The notes: generated by a model from the letters alone, not told the origin. A stretch of DNA of 64,000 nt from Streptomyces sp. RB17 (GCF_009604455.1 NZ_WEGL01000010.1:310001-374000), one strand, 5' to 3'; numbered from the stretch's first letter, positions 8,202-16,996 are shown. Numbers and translations are program-made.

Positions 8202-8216
8202 TGACGGGAGGTGTCA
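8202..8216. promoter_or_regulatory. candidate operator between WYL regulator and DinB-like gene
   Basis: The inverted repeat TGAC-N7-GTCA lies 40 bases upstream of the WYL regulator start, in the divergent intergenic region. Arms are only four bases, so support is weak and rests mainly on position. Confidence 0.3.
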
Positions 8217-8317
8217 GGTTATCCCGCGATCCTCGTTCCACCGACCGACGCAGACGCCGGTCCTGCCGACCGACGCAGACGTCCTCCCGGCTCACGGAGA
8301 CACGAGAGAGGCACACC

Positions 8318-8917
8318 ATGACCACCACCGGTTTCACCGACCCGCGCCCCGTCTACGCCCGCGCCACCGAGCAGGCGGCGGCCCTCATCAAGACCGTGCG
8401 CCCCGAACACCTCACCGCTCCTACCCCCTGTTCCGAGTTCGACGTACGGGCCCTGCTGAGCCACATCGTCGGCGGCAGCCGGCGGATCGCGGTGGTCGGG
8501 GAGGGCGGCGATGGGACGGCGGTGGAGCCGACCGCCGACGGGGTCGCGGACGACGGCTGGGCGGCGGCCTACGACGAGGTGCGTATCCGCGTCCTGAAGG
8601 CGTGGGAGAGCGACGAGCGGATGACGTCCCCGGTGCGGGTGCCGTGGGGCGAGGTACCGGGCCACGCGGCGCTCTCCGGCTATGTCATGGAGATCGTGAC
8701 CCACACCTGGGACCTCGCCGAGGCGGTGGGCCACCCGTTCCCGCTCGACCCGGAACCGGCCGGGTTCGCCCTGGCCACCGCCCGCAAGGTCCTGCCGGAC
8801 TCCCGGCCGCGGGACGCCGAGACGCCCTTCGACGCCCGCCGCGAGGCCCCCGATGGGGCCGACGTCTACACGGAGCTGGCGGCTTGGCTGGGCCGGGCGC
8901 CGCTCAGCCGGGCGTGA
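8318..8917 (+). CDS. TIGR03086-type metal-binding protein (DinB/MDMPI fold)
   Basis: A 199-residue protein of the mycothiol-dependent maleylpyruvate isomerase N-terminal/DinB-like group. It begins DPRPVYARATEQAAALI, then CSEFDVRALLSHIVGG with the first metal-ligand histidine, and later YVMEIVTHTWDLAEA with the second (HTWD). Members bind a divalent metal; many are presumed thiol-transferases using mycothiol, but a substrate cannot be assigned. ATG 8318 follows a purine-rich GAGAGAGG site. It is likely controlled by the divergent WYL regulator. Confidence 0.85.
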   Translation: MTTTGFTDPRPVYARATEQAAALIKTVRPEHLTAPTPCSEFDVRALLSHIVGGSRRIAVVGEGGDGTAVEPTADGVADDGWAAAYDEVRIRVLKAWESDERMTSPVRVPWGEVPGHAALSGYVMEIVTHTWDLAEAVGHPFPLDPEPAGFALATARKVLPDSRPRDAETPFDARREAPDGADVYTELAAWLGRAPLSRA

Positions 8918-8966
8918 GCGCGGGATCGCGCCGCCGGCCTTGCGGCCGCCTTCCGGGTGCTGGTCC

Positions 8967-9029
8967 GTTGTGGCTGGTCGCGCCCACGCGGCGGAGCCGC
9001 ATATCGATACTGCCCCGCGCCCCTGGGGA
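8967..9029. repeat. dispersed intergenic repeat, copy 1
   Basis: This segment, from GTTGTGGCTGGTCGCGCCC through GCGGCGGAGCCGCATATCG to GCCCCGCGCCCCT, recurs with about 85-90% identity at 21106-21167. It contains short inverted repeats (GCGGC/GCCGC). Both copies lie in gaps between genes, as expected for a small dispersed repeat family of streptomycete chromosomes. Confidence 0.7.
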
Positions 9030-9098
9030 GTTGCAGCGGCCGCATCCGCATGCGCGTAGCCTGCGGCCGGAGAAACCGATCACCCGCCGGACGTCCCG

Positions 9099-9962
9099 TC
9101 AGCCCAGCCTCACCCGCGCCAGCTGGCGGGACTGGGCGACCAGGTGGTTCTCGGTGTCCCAGACCTCGGCGTCCTCCTCGAGGAAGCCGCCGGCCAGGTT
9201 GCGGGTGGTGATGGAGACCCGCAGCGGGCCGGGGGCCGGGCGGCGGCGGACGTGGACGGTGAGTTCGACGGTCGGGACCCAGCCCTTGAGGCCGAGTTCG
9301 AAGGCCGTGGGCGGCAGGGCGTCCACGGCCAGCAGCAGAGACAGGGGGTCGGGATCGCGGCCGTCGGCCAGGCCGAACCAGGCGCGCATCTCACCCCTGC
9401 CGGAGGGGGCGCCGAGGGCCCAGCCGAGGGTCGCCGGGTCCAGCTTGAGCATCAGGCGGTCGGCGATGGCCGAGCTGCCCTCGACCGGGGCAGGTCCGTC
9501 CTCGGGGCCGAAGCACTGGTCCAGGGACGGGATGGGCGGCGGCGTCGCCGTCGTACGGACGTCGTCGGGGAGGGTGGTGAGGTCGCCGTAGGAGGCGAGG
9601 ACGCGGATGCGTTCGACCTCGTCGCCCTGGTCGTCGTACTGGTAGAGCGACGCCTGGCCGGTGGAGAGGGTGCGGCCGGTGCGCACGGTCTGGGTGCGGA
9701 CGACCGCCGGGCCGGGGCGGGAGGCGGTGAGGTAGTGCGCGGAGATGGTGAAGGGGTCCGGGTGCGGAAGGGTGTCCCCGAGGGCCCGGCCCAGCACGGC
9801 CAGCAGATAGCCGCCGTTGACGGCGTTGATGATGGTCCAGCCGGCGGAGAGGTCGATGTCGTAGACGCCGGGCTTGCGCCGGGTGACCGCGGTGTCGCGG
9901 TCGAACTCGCTGTCGCCGATCACGGCCCGCGACGGGGAGGGTGCGGAAGCTGCTTCTGGCAT
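9099..9962 (-). CDS. thioesterase family protein (acyl-CoA thioesterase II-like)
   Basis: A 287-residue protein with a double hotdog layout. The first half contains GWTIINAVNGGYLLAVLGRAL and ISAHYLTASRPGPAVV; the second half contains ELTVHVRRRPAPGPLRV and NLAGGFLEEDAEVWDTENHLVAQSRQLARV, the typical end of TesB-like acyl-CoA thioesterases. It probably hydrolyses an acyl-CoA; chain length is unknown. The true start is ATG 9962, since a much longer frame continuing upstream is antisense to the esterase gene. Upstream is a CTAC-N6-GTAG palindrome at 9985-9998 that may be an operator. Confidence 0.82.
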   Translation of the reverse strand: MPEAASAPSPSRAVIGDSEFDRDTAVTRRKPGVYDIDLSAGWTIINAVNGGYLLAVLGRALGDTLPHPDPFTISAHYLTASRPGPAVVRTQTVRTGRTLSTGQASLYQYDDQGDEVERIRVLASYGDLTTLPDDVRTTATPPPIPSLDQCFGPEDGPAPVEGSSAIADRLMLKLDPATLGWALGAPSGRGEMRAWFGLADGRDPDPLSLLLAVDALPPTAFELGLKGWVPTVELTVHVRRRPAPGPLRVSITTRNLAGGFLEEDAEVWDTENHLVAQSRQLARVRLG

Positions 9963-10115
9963 GGATGAACGGTACAACAAGAAACTACTAAGCGGTAGCT
10001 TTCTACTTTGGGCGACCCGGTCCGGATCCCCCTCACGGGTGAGGTTCCGGCAATTTCTAAGTAAGTGTCCGGACACGTCCACAACCTCGGGCCCCGGTTT
10101 CCCCTCTATGGGGGC

Positions 10116-11444
10116 ATGAGCCTCACCGGGACTCCGTTCCTCTACACGACCATCGTGCTGGCCGTGGTCGCACTGATACTGCCGCTCGTCCTGTGGTCGC
10201 GGGTGCGCGGGCCCAAGCCCCTGCGCACCACGGCCCGCCTGCTGATGCTGCTGTTCGCGCAGGGCACCGCCGTCACACTGATCTTCGTGCTGGTGAACAA
10301 CCAGAACAACCTGTACGACAACTGGGCCGACCTGCTCGGCACCGGCAACCACGTCCAGCAGGCCCAGGACCTGGGCAGCGACGGCACCGGCGGAATAGCG
10401 GTGAAACGGTTGCCCAAGGTCAAGCAGACCTTCACGGCGGCCGACGGTCCCGGCATGCACGCGGCCGGCGGAGTGAAGGTCACCCAGCTCAAGGGCCGGG
10501 TCTCCGGGGTGAACGCCGAGGTCTACGTCTGGCTGCCTCCGCAGTACGACGAGCCGGCCTACCGCAACAAGAAGTTCCCGGTGGTGGAGCTGCTGCCGGG
10601 CTACCCCGGTTCGGCGAAGGCGTGGTTCGGGTCGATGAAGGCCCATGAGCAGCTGCTGCCGCTGATGAGGAGCGGGCAGGTGGCGCCCTTCATCCTGGTG
10701 GCCCCGCGCACCAACCTGCTGGCCGGCGTGGACACCGGCTGCGCCAACATCCCGGGACAGGTCAACGCCGACACCTGGCTCAGCATCGACGTGCCGAAGA
10801 TGGTCATGGACAACTTCCGGGCCCAGCCGGCGCCGCAGGGCTGGGCCGTCGCCGGCTACTCGGCGGGCGCGCACTGCGCGGTCAAGCTGGCCGTGGCCCA
10901 CCCGGACCGCTACCGGGCGGCCGTGAGCCTGTCCGGCTACAACGACCCGATCGGCGAGCGCAACTCCCTCGCCGCGCAGACCCCGGTCCTGCGTGCCGAG
11001 AACAACCCCTACCTGCTGCTGAAGAAGGCCGCGGTGCCGCCCCGGATCGCGCTCTACATCTCCGGTGAGACCGGCGACGGCTATCAGGCGGGCGTGGCCC
11101 TCGAGGCCATCGCCAAGGCGCCCACGACCGTGCACGTGGTGTTCCTGCCGCGCAGCGCGGGCGGCCACAACATGGCGCTGTGGCGGCCGCAGGTCGACAC
11201 GGTGTTCCGCTGGCTGACCCTCCAGATGGGCCAGAACCACGCCAGGGGCCGGGACCGGTCTCTTACCGGATCCACCGGTTCTCTTACCGGCACCGCCGCC
11301 GGAGCCAGCGCTGCCGGGGCCACCGGAACCGGCAGCACCAAAATCACCGGCACTACTCCTCAGTCACCGTCGACCGGCGGTTCCACGCGCGCGGAGCTCG
11401 CCAGTGGAACCGCATCGCGAGCAGGCGCAGCACAAAAGCGGTGA
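10116..11444 (+). CDS. membrane-anchored esterase (antigen 85-like fold)
   Basis: A 442-residue protein with two N-terminal hydrophobic helices (residues 7-25 and 39-58) and an extracytoplasmic alpha/beta hydrolase domain of the putative esterase family PF00756. The nucleophile elbow is AGYSAGAHCA, about residue 248, and the domain contains FPVVELLPGYPGS and a late GGHN histidine. It may act on lipids or glycans at the cell surface. The C-terminal 60 residues are Thr/Gly/Ser/Ala-rich with a repeated SLTGST motif. ATG 10116 follows a GGGGG site. Its last 92 bases overlap the 3' end of the convergent channel gene. Confidence 0.85.
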   Translation: MSLTGTPFLYTTIVLAVVALILPLVLWSRVRGPKPLRTTARLLMLLFAQGTAVTLIFVLVNNQNNLYDNWADLLGTGNHVQQAQDLGSDGTGGIAVKRLPKVKQTFTAADGPGMHAAGGVKVTQLKGRVSGVNAEVYVWLPPQYDEPAYRNKKFPVVELLPGYPGSAKAWFGSMKAHEQLLPLMRSGQVAPFILVAPRTNLLAGVDTGCANIPGQVNADTWLSIDVPKMVMDNFRAQPAPQGWAVAGYSAGAHCAVKLAVAHPDRYRAAVSLSGYNDPIGERNSLAAQTPVLRAENNPYLLLKKAAVPPRIALYISGETGDGYQAGVALEAIAKAPTTVHVVFLPRSAGGHNMALWRPQVDTVFRWLTLQMGQNHARGRDRSLTGSTGSLTGTAAGASAAGATGTGSTKITGTTPQSPSTGGSTRAELASGTASRAGAAQKR

Positions 11445-12012
11445 CGGCCGCGAGCCCACTGGTGAGGGGGGTCAGGGCGTCATAGCGGATGCACAGCACC
11501 ACCATCGTGGCGCCGACGATCGCTGGGACCGCGTACAGATCGCGGTCCCAGCGCAGCAGTGAGGGCACCTCGTTGGCCAGCACGTCCCGCAGCACACCGC
11601 CGCCGACGGCCGTGGCGAGGCCCAGGGTCGCCGACGCGGTCAGGTTGAGGCCGTAGCTGTACGCCTTCGTCGTACCGCTGACGCAGAACAGGCCGAGGCC
11701 GGCCGCGTCGAAGACCAGCACCCCCGTCTGGATGCGCTCCACGTGCGGGTGCAGGAAGAAGACGACCAGCGCGGCGAGCAGCGGGGTGAGGAAGTACCCG
11801 AGGTCGGTGAAGGCGGCCGGGGGCACGGCTCCGATGACCAGGTCGCGGAACAGCCCTCCGCCCAGCGCGGTCACCTCGGCGAGGACGGCGATGCCGAAGA
11901 CGTCGAAGTTCTTCCGGACGGCCAGCAGCGCACCGGAGATCGCGAACACGAAGATGCCGATGACATCGAGCGTGTGCTGGACGGAGGGACTGAAGAGTTG
12001 CTGGAGCTGCAC
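11353..12012 (-). CDS. TRIC-type cation channel / UPF0126 membrane protein
   Basis: A 219-residue protein with about seven transmembrane helices arranged as two repeats. Each contains the family signature: ALGGGLFRD near residue 50 and AVGGGVLRD near residue 138. The family (formerly UPF0126) includes prokaryotic trimeric intracellular cation channels. Ion selectivity cannot be inferred. The C-terminal tail, RFHWRAPRAWNRRSTVTEE, is encoded within the overlap with the convergent esterase gene, so both tails are constrained by one stretch of DNA. Confidence 0.9.
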   Translation of the reverse strand: MQLQQLFSPSVQHTLDVIGIFVFAISGALLAVRKNFDVFGIAVLAEVTALGGGLFRDLVIGAVPPAAFTDLGYFLTPLLAALVVFFLHPHVERIQTGVLVFDAAGLGLFCVSGTTKAYSYGLNLTASATLGLATAVGGGVLRDVLANEVPSLLRWDRDLYAVPAIVGATMVVLCIRYDALTPLTSGLAAVTAFVLRLLAMRFHWRAPRAWNRRSTVTEE

Positions 12013-12059
12013 CCCTACATTCTCACCCGCCGAGGGGCGTGAACCTTACAAAGCCAGGC

Positions 12060-13451
12060 TCACAGGGCGGGTTTCCCTGTGGTGAACAGCCAGGTCTGGA
12101 AGAGGTCGTCCAGTTGCCGCCCGCTGACGCGCTCGGCGAGGCGGATGAAGTCGGCGGTGTCCGCGTTGCCGTACCGGTGAAGCTTCGTCCAGGCGGGCAG
12201 CAGCCTGAAGAAGGCCTCGTCGCCGATCCGCTCCCGGAGCATCTGGAGCGTCATCGCGCCGCGCTGGTAGACGGCGGAGGCGAACATCGTGTCGCGCTGC
12301 GGGTCGGCGACCTTGATCTGCCAGAAGGACGAGTCGGCCGGAATGGAGTTGTAGGCGGCCAGGAACGAGTCGTGGGCCGAGCGGGTCCCCTGGTGCTCCG
12401 CCCACAGCCACTGGGCGTAGGTGGCGAAGCCCTCGTTCAGCCAGATGTCCTTCCACCGCGCCACGCTCACCGAGTCGCCGAACCACTGGTGGGCGAGCTC
12501 GTGCACGATGGTCGTCTCGTTGCGCACGGCCGAGTAGGCGGGCTTGCTCTGCACCTCCAGCGAGAACCCGGCCTCGGGCATGTCGTCCACGATCGCGCCG
12601 GTCTCCTCGAACGGGTACGGCCCGAAGATCTTCGACCAGTAGTCGGTGGCGGCGGCGGTGACGGCGTACACGTCGACGCTGTTGCTGTTCTTGAGCACCG
12701 GGTCGATCGCGACGTAGACGGGGATGCCGCCGGGGGTCCGCCCGGTGCGCACGTCGAACTTCCCGATGGTGGCGGTCGCGAGGTAGGTCGCCATGGGCCT
12801 CGACTCGCGCCAGTGGGTGTACGTCGAGCCGCCCTTGTCGTACGTCGACACGAGCCGGCCGTTGGACACGCCGGTCAGGCCCTCGGGCGCCTTGATCCGG
12901 ATGTCGTAGGTGGCCTTGTCGGCGGGGTGGTCGCTGGACGGGAACCAGGTGGAGGCGGCGTTGGGCTCGCACGCGACGAAGACGCCGTCGGGGGTCTTCA
13001 TCCAGCCGTACTTGGAACCGAACACGATGGGCCCGCTGAGGGGCTGGGGTATGCCGCCGTAGGTGACGGCCACCCGGAAGGTGCGGCCCCGGACGATGCC
13101 GTGGCGCGGGGTGATGACCAGTTCGTCCCCGGTGCGCGTGAATGCGGCCCGTCTGCCGTCGACTTCGACGCCACTGACGTCCAGCTGCTGGAGGTCCAGG
13201 TCGAAGGAGGAGAGGTTCTGGGTGGCGCGCGCGATGAGGGTCGTACGGCCGTCCAGGCGGCCGGTGCCGGGGGCGTAGGCGACGTCGAGGTCGTAGTGGA
13301 GCGCGTCGAAGCCGCCGTTGCCGAGATTCGGGAAGTAGGGGTCGCCGATGCCGGGGGCGCCGGGGGTGGGGGCGGGCGCGGCGGCGATGACGAGTAAGGA
13401 GACCGCCGCGGTCGCGAGGGTCCCCAGACGTGCCGAACGGGAGAGTGCCAT
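12060..13451 (-). CDS. secreted M1 family metallopeptidase
   Basis: A 463-residue zinc aminopeptidase-like enzyme with a Sec signal (MALSRSARLGTLATAAVSLLV, cleavage near residue 30). The beta-sandwich N-domain is followed by the catalytic domain with HELAH at 317-321 and the third ligand E340 in WLNEGFA. The usual exopeptidase GAMEN motif is replaced by a DMPEAGFSLE region, so exopeptidase activity is uncertain. It is shorter than PepN because it lacks the C-terminal helical domain, as is common for secreted actinobacterial members. The start codon and early codons form one arm of a long hairpin with the 5' leader. A CACAGGG/CCCTGTG hairpin covers the stop codon. Confidence 0.92.
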   Translation of the reverse strand: MALSRSARLGTLATAAVSLLVIAAAPAPTPGAPGIGDPYFPNLGNGGFDALHYDLDVAYAPGTGRLDGRTTLIARATQNLSSFDLDLQQLDVSGVEVDGRRAAFTRTGDELVITPRHGIVRGRTFRVAVTYGGIPQPLSGPIVFGSKYGWMKTPDGVFVACEPNAASTWFPSSDHPADKATYDIRIKAPEGLTGVSNGRLVSTYDKGGSTYTHWRESRPMATYLATATIGKFDVRTGRTPGGIPVYVAIDPVLKNSNSVDVYAVTAAATDYWSKIFGPYPFEETGAIVDDMPEAGFSLEVQSKPAYSAVRNETTIVHELAHQWFGDSVSVARWKDIWLNEGFATYAQWLWAEHQGTRSAHDSFLAAYNSIPADSSFWQIKVADPQRDTMFASAVYQRGAMTLQMLRERIGDEAFFRLLPAWTKLHRYGNADTADFIRLAERVSGRQLDDLFQTWLFTTGKPAL

Positions 13452-13522
13452 CAGTCGTCCCTTTCGAGCGTGTACCGATCAGTGGTCGGACACGGACGAC
13501 TGTGCGCTCTCCCGTTCGGGCA
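13431..13522 (-). promoter_or_regulatory. long inverted repeat enclosing the M1 peptidase start
   Basis: Arms 13431-13460 and 13494-13522 are complementary over about 26 base pairs, with one bulge and a small internal loop, separated by a 33-base loop. In the minus-strand mRNA the 3' arm carries the end of the ribosome binding site (AAAGGGAC), the ATG at 13451 and the first five codons, so pairing would hide the start. The same hairpin sits just after the stop of the upstream peptide-transporter ATPase gene and might instead end that transcript. Confidence 0.65.
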
Positions 13523-13551
13523 TGTACATGACTTTGCCCAGTTGTCATGTG

Positions 13552-14895
13552 CTACTTGTCGGTTGACTCCTGGGAGTCGGGGTCGGAGGCCTCGGCGGAC
13601 GCCTCAGCGGTCTCCTCCGAGGACGCCACCTCGGAGGCCGTCTCCTCAGCGGCAGTCTCCTCCGAGGCGGTCTCCCCCGAGGCGGTCTCCCCCGAGGCCG
13701 CATCCTCCGAGGTTGCCTCGGCCAGCTCCGCCGCCACCGCCGCCGACGTCTCCGCCGACTCCGCGAGGACCTCGTCCGAGACCAGCTCGGCCGCCTCCTT
13801 GGCCGCGGAGAGCAGAACCGTGTCCTGCGGAGCCTGGTCCTCGAAGTTCTCCGGGTGGTGGCAGGCGACCCGCTGGCCGGGCTTCAGCTCCAGCAGCGCC
13901 GGCTCGGTGGTCCGGCAGATCTCCGTGGCCTTCCAGCACCGGGTGTGGAAGCGGCAGCCCGAGGGCGGCGAGATCGGCGAGGGCACGTCACCCTTGAGCA
14001 GGATGCGCTCGCTCTTCGCGTTCTTCCGCTTCGGGTCCGGGATCGGCACCGCCGACATCAGCGCCTTGGTGTACGGGTGCATCGGCGCCTTGTACAGCGA
14101 GTCCCGGTCGGCGAGCTCCACGACCTTGCCGAGGTACATCACCGCGATCCGGTCCGAGACGTGCCGGACGACCGAGAGGTCGTGCGCGATGATCACGTAC
14201 GTCAGGCCCAGCTCCTCCTGGAGGTCGTCCAGCAGGTTCACGACCTGCGCCTGGATCGACACGTCCAGCGCGGACACCGGCTCGTCGGCGACCACCAGCT
14301 TCGGCTTCAGGGCGAGCGCGCGGGCGATGCCGATGCGCTGGCGCTGACCGCCGGAGAACTCGTGCGGGTAGCGGTTGTAGTGCTCGGGGTTGAGACCGAC
14401 CACCGACAGCAGCCGCTGCACCTCCTTCTTGATGCCGCCCTCGGGCTCGACGCCCTGGAGCTTGAAGGGCGCGCCGACGATCGTGCCGACGGTGTGGCGC
14501 GGGTTCAGCGACCCGTACGGGTCCTGGAAGATCATCTGCATGTCGCGGCGCATCGAGCGCATGCCGCCGACCCCGAGATGCGTGATGTCCGTGCCCTCGA
14601 ACTCGACCTTGCCGGCGGTCGGTTCCAGGAGACGCGTGATCAGCCGGCCCATGGTCGACTTGCCGCAGCCGGACTCGCCCACGACGCCCAGGGTCTCGCC
14701 CTTGCGGACCTCGAAGTCGATGCCGTCGACGGCGCGCACCGCCCCTACCTGCCGCTGCAGCAGGCCCTTGCGGATCGGGAAGTGCTTCTGGAGCCCGGTC
14801 ACCTTCAGCAGGATGTCGCCGTCGGCGACGGCGGTGTCCTCGCTGGTGGTGGCACCGTCACTCTGCGCGGGGATGCTCACTTTTTCGTCGCTCAC
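13552..14895 (-). CDS. peptide ABC transporter ATPase (DppF/OppF type)
   Basis: A 447-residue ATPase that powers an oligopeptide importer from the cytoplasmic face. Walker A is GESGCGKST, the signature is FSGGQRQRIGIARAL, and Walker B is LVVADEPVSALD. The oligopeptide C-terminal domain contains HPYTKALMSAVP and the CRFHTRCWKATEIC cysteines that may bind an Fe-S cluster in this family. The last 95 or so residues are an unusual acidic Ala/Glu/Ser/Thr tail with repeated GETASEETA units. The normal family length is about 330-350, so the tail is an addition. Last gene of the importer operon, overlapping the preceding ATPase gene by four bases. Confidence 0.95.
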   Translation of the reverse strand: MSDEKVSIPAQSDGATTSEDTAVADGDILLKVTGLQKHFPIRKGLLQRQVGAVRAVDGIDFEVRKGETLGVVGESGCGKSTMGRLITRLLEPTAGKVEFEGTDITHLGVGGMRSMRRDMQMIFQDPYGSLNPRHTVGTIVGAPFKLQGVEPEGGIKKEVQRLLSVVGLNPEHYNRYPHEFSGGQRQRIGIARALALKPKLVVADEPVSALDVSIQAQVVNLLDDLQEELGLTYVIIAHDLSVVRHVSDRIAVMYLGKVVELADRDSLYKAPMHPYTKALMSAVPIPDPKRKNAKSERILLKGDVPSPISPPSGCRFHTRCWKATEICRTTEPALLELKPGQRVACHHPENFEDQAPQDTVLLSAAKEAAELVSDEVLAESAETSAAVAAELAEATSEDAASGETASGETASEETAAEETASEVASSEETAEASAEASDPDSQESTDK

Positions 14896-15977
14896 AGCTT
14901 CGGCGCAATCTCTTCGGTCCAGATACGCTCCCGCTGCTCCTGCGTCATGTGGCAGGCCGCCCAGTGTCCGCTGCCGACCTCGGTCAGCTCGGGGCGGACC
15001 GTGCGGGTGACGTTGTCCTTCGGGAGGTCCGCGTACGGGCAGCGCGGGTTGAAGGCGCAGCCGGACGGGACGTTGATGAGGGAGGGCGGGGAGCCCTTGA
15101 TCGGGTTGAGCCGTTCGGTCTCCTCCCGGTCCAGCCGCGGCATCGAACCGAGCAGGCCCCAGGTGTAGGGGTGGCGGGGCGCGGAGAAGACCTCCTCGGC
15201 CGCTCCACGCTCAATGCACCGGCCGCCGTACATGACCAGCAGGTCGTCGGCCATCTCGGCTACCACACCGAGATCGTGCGTGATCATGATGACCGCGGAG
15301 CCGAACTCCTTCTGCAGATCCCGGATCAGGTCCAGGATCTGCGCCTGCACGGTGACGTCCAGGGCGGTGGTCGGCTCGTCGGCGATGAGCAGCTCGGGGT
15401 TGTTCACCAGCGCCATCGCGATCATCGCGCGCTGGCGCATACCGCCGGAGAACTCGTGCGGGTAGCCGTCCACGCGCTTGTCCGGCTCCGGGATGCCCAC
15501 GCGGTCCAGCATCTCGATCGCCCGCTGCCTGGCGACCTTCTTGTTGACGTTGTGGTGGACCCGGTAGGCCTCGACGATCTGCGCCCCGACCGTGTAGTAG
15601 GGGTGCATCGCGGACAGCGGGTCCTGGAAGATCATCGCCATTTTGCGGCCACGCATCCGCCGGACGTCGTCCGGGTCGGCTCCGATCAGTTCCTGTCCGT
15701 CCAGCCACACCTCCCCGGAGACCCGGGCGTTGGTCGCCGAGCGGTGCAGACCCATCACGCCGAGCGAGGTGACGGACTTGCCGGAACCGGACTCACCGAC
15801 GATGCCCAGGGTCTTGCCCCGCTGCACGTCGAAGCTGACCCCGTCCACCGACTTGACCAGGCCGTCGTCGGTTTTGAAGTGGATGCGCAGATCGCGTACG
15901 GAGAGGAACGCGTCGTCGGCGTCGGAGGGGGCGGAGTCGGCCGGTTCGCCGAGCGCCGCCTTGTCGAGCTTGCTCAC
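14892..15977 (-). CDS. peptide ABC transporter ATPase (DppD/OppD type)
   Basis: A 361-residue ATPase partner of the DppF-like subunit. Walker A is GESGSGKSV, Q-loop FQDPLSAMHP, signature FSGGMRQRAMIAMAL and Walker B LLIADEPTTALD, then the oligopeptide C-terminal domain with CAFNPRCPYA. Start and stop overlap the neighbouring genes by four bases (ATGA type), so it is translationally coupled within the importer operon. The two ATPases would form the heterodimeric motor under the two permeases. Confidence 0.95.
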   Translation of the reverse strand: MSKLDKAALGEPADSAPSDADDAFLSVRDLRIHFKTDDGLVKSVDGVSFDVQRGKTLGIVGESGSGKSVTSLGVMGLHRSATNARVSGEVWLDGQELIGADPDDVRRMRGRKMAMIFQDPLSAMHPYYTVGAQIVEAYRVHHNVNKKVARQRAIEMLDRVGIPEPDKRVDGYPHEFSGGMRQRAMIAMALVNNPELLIADEPTTALDVTVQAQILDLIRDLQKEFGSAVIMITHDLGVVAEMADDLLVMYGGRCIERGAAEEVFSAPRHPYTWGLLGSMPRLDREETERLNPIKGSPPSLINVPSGCAFNPRCPYADLPKDNVTRTVRPELTEVGSGHWAACHMTQEQRERIWTEEIAPKL

Positions 15978-16984
15978 GAGTACCTCACGCGGGGGTCGAT
16001 GGCGGCGTACACCAAGTCGACGATGAGATTGCTGAAGACGATGAAGAATGCGGCGACCAGGGTCACGCCCATCACGATGGGCAGGTCGTTGTCCTGGATG
16101 GCCTGGATCGAGTAGGCGCCGATGCCCTTCAGGGAGAAGACCGTCTCGGTGAGTACCGCGGTACCGATCAGGGTGCCGAAGTCAATGCCGAAGATGGTGA
16201 CGATGGGGGTCAGGGTGGCCCGCAGACCGTGCTTCGTCACGACCGTGCGCTCCTTGAGGCCCTTGGCACGGGCCGTCCGGATGTAGTCCTCACTCATCGT
16301 CTCCAGCATGCCCGCCCGGGTGAGTCGGGCATATGTGGCGGAGAAGAGGAACGCGAGGCTTATCCAGGGCAGCAGCAGATGCCAGGCCCACTGGCCCGGG
16401 TTCTGGGTGAACGGCACGTAGTCCGTGCTGTCCCAGATGGGCCACTGGTAGATGAACAGGGCGTTGATGACCTGTCCGGTGAAGAAGATCGGGAGCGAGA
16501 CGCCGGCCAGCGCGATGAACATCGAGATGCGGTCGATCGGCTTGCCCTTGCGCAGCGCCGAGATGACACCGGTCGTCACACCGAAGATCACCCAGATCAC
16601 CGCCGCACCGACGGCCAGCGAGAAGGACACGGGGATCTTTTGCTCGAGCTGGGGCCACACCTCGATGTGACTCTTGAAGGAGTACCCGAAGCAGGGGGCG
16701 TTGCAGTGCGTCGCATCGGGGCCGAACTTGTAGTCGGCGCCCACGAACAGGCCCTTGATGTAGTGCCAGAACTGGACGTAGATGGGCTGGTCGAGACCCA
16801 GGTTGTGCTTGATCGCGGCGATGGACGCGGGGTTGGCGTCCTTGCCGACGTACTGGGTGGCCAGCTGGGTGGCTGTCTGGCCGCCCAGGCGGGGGACCAG
16901 GAAGAAGATGGCGAAGGTGACTGCGCTGACCACCAGCAGCAGTACCAATGCGCCGAAGACGCGTCGGATGATGTACGCAGCCAC
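15974..16984 (-). CDS. peptide ABC transporter permease (DppB type)
   Basis: A 336-residue inner-membrane permease with six helices. It has the N-terminal MAAYIIRRVFGALVLLLVVSAVTF typical of DppB, a large extracytoplasmic loop containing a Cys pair (THCNAPCFGY), and the EAA-type cytoplasmic loop YIRTARAKGLKERTV that contacts the ATPases. It follows the substrate-binding protein gene after a 90-base gap with a very strong hairpin, which probably lowers expression of the membrane and ATPase genes relative to the binding protein. Confidence 0.95.
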   Translation of the reverse strand: MAAYIIRRVFGALVLLLVVSAVTFAIFFLVPRLGGQTATQLATQYVGKDANPASIAAIKHNLGLDQPIYVQFWHYIKGLFVGADYKFGPDATHCNAPCFGYSFKSHIEVWPQLEQKIPVSFSLAVGAAVIWVIFGVTTGVISALRKGKPIDRISMFIALAGVSLPIFFTGQVINALFIYQWPIWDSTDYVPFTQNPGQWAWHLLLPWISLAFLFSATYARLTRAGMLETMSEDYIRTARAKGLKERTVVTKHGLRATLTPIVTIFGIDFGTLIGTAVLTETVFSLKGIGAYSIQAIQDNDLPIVMGVTLVAAFFIVFSNLIVDLVYAAIDPRVRYS

Positions 16985-16996
16985 AGCTGTGCGGCT

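Noticed and set aside
9963..11240. N-terminal extension of the thioesterase frame to 713 residues
   Set aside because: The added part is antisense to the esterase gene and has no protein-like features; the family start is at 9962.
12039..13397. 452-codon plus-strand frame
   Set aside because: Exactly antisense to the M1 peptidase, which has signal, zinc motif and family length.
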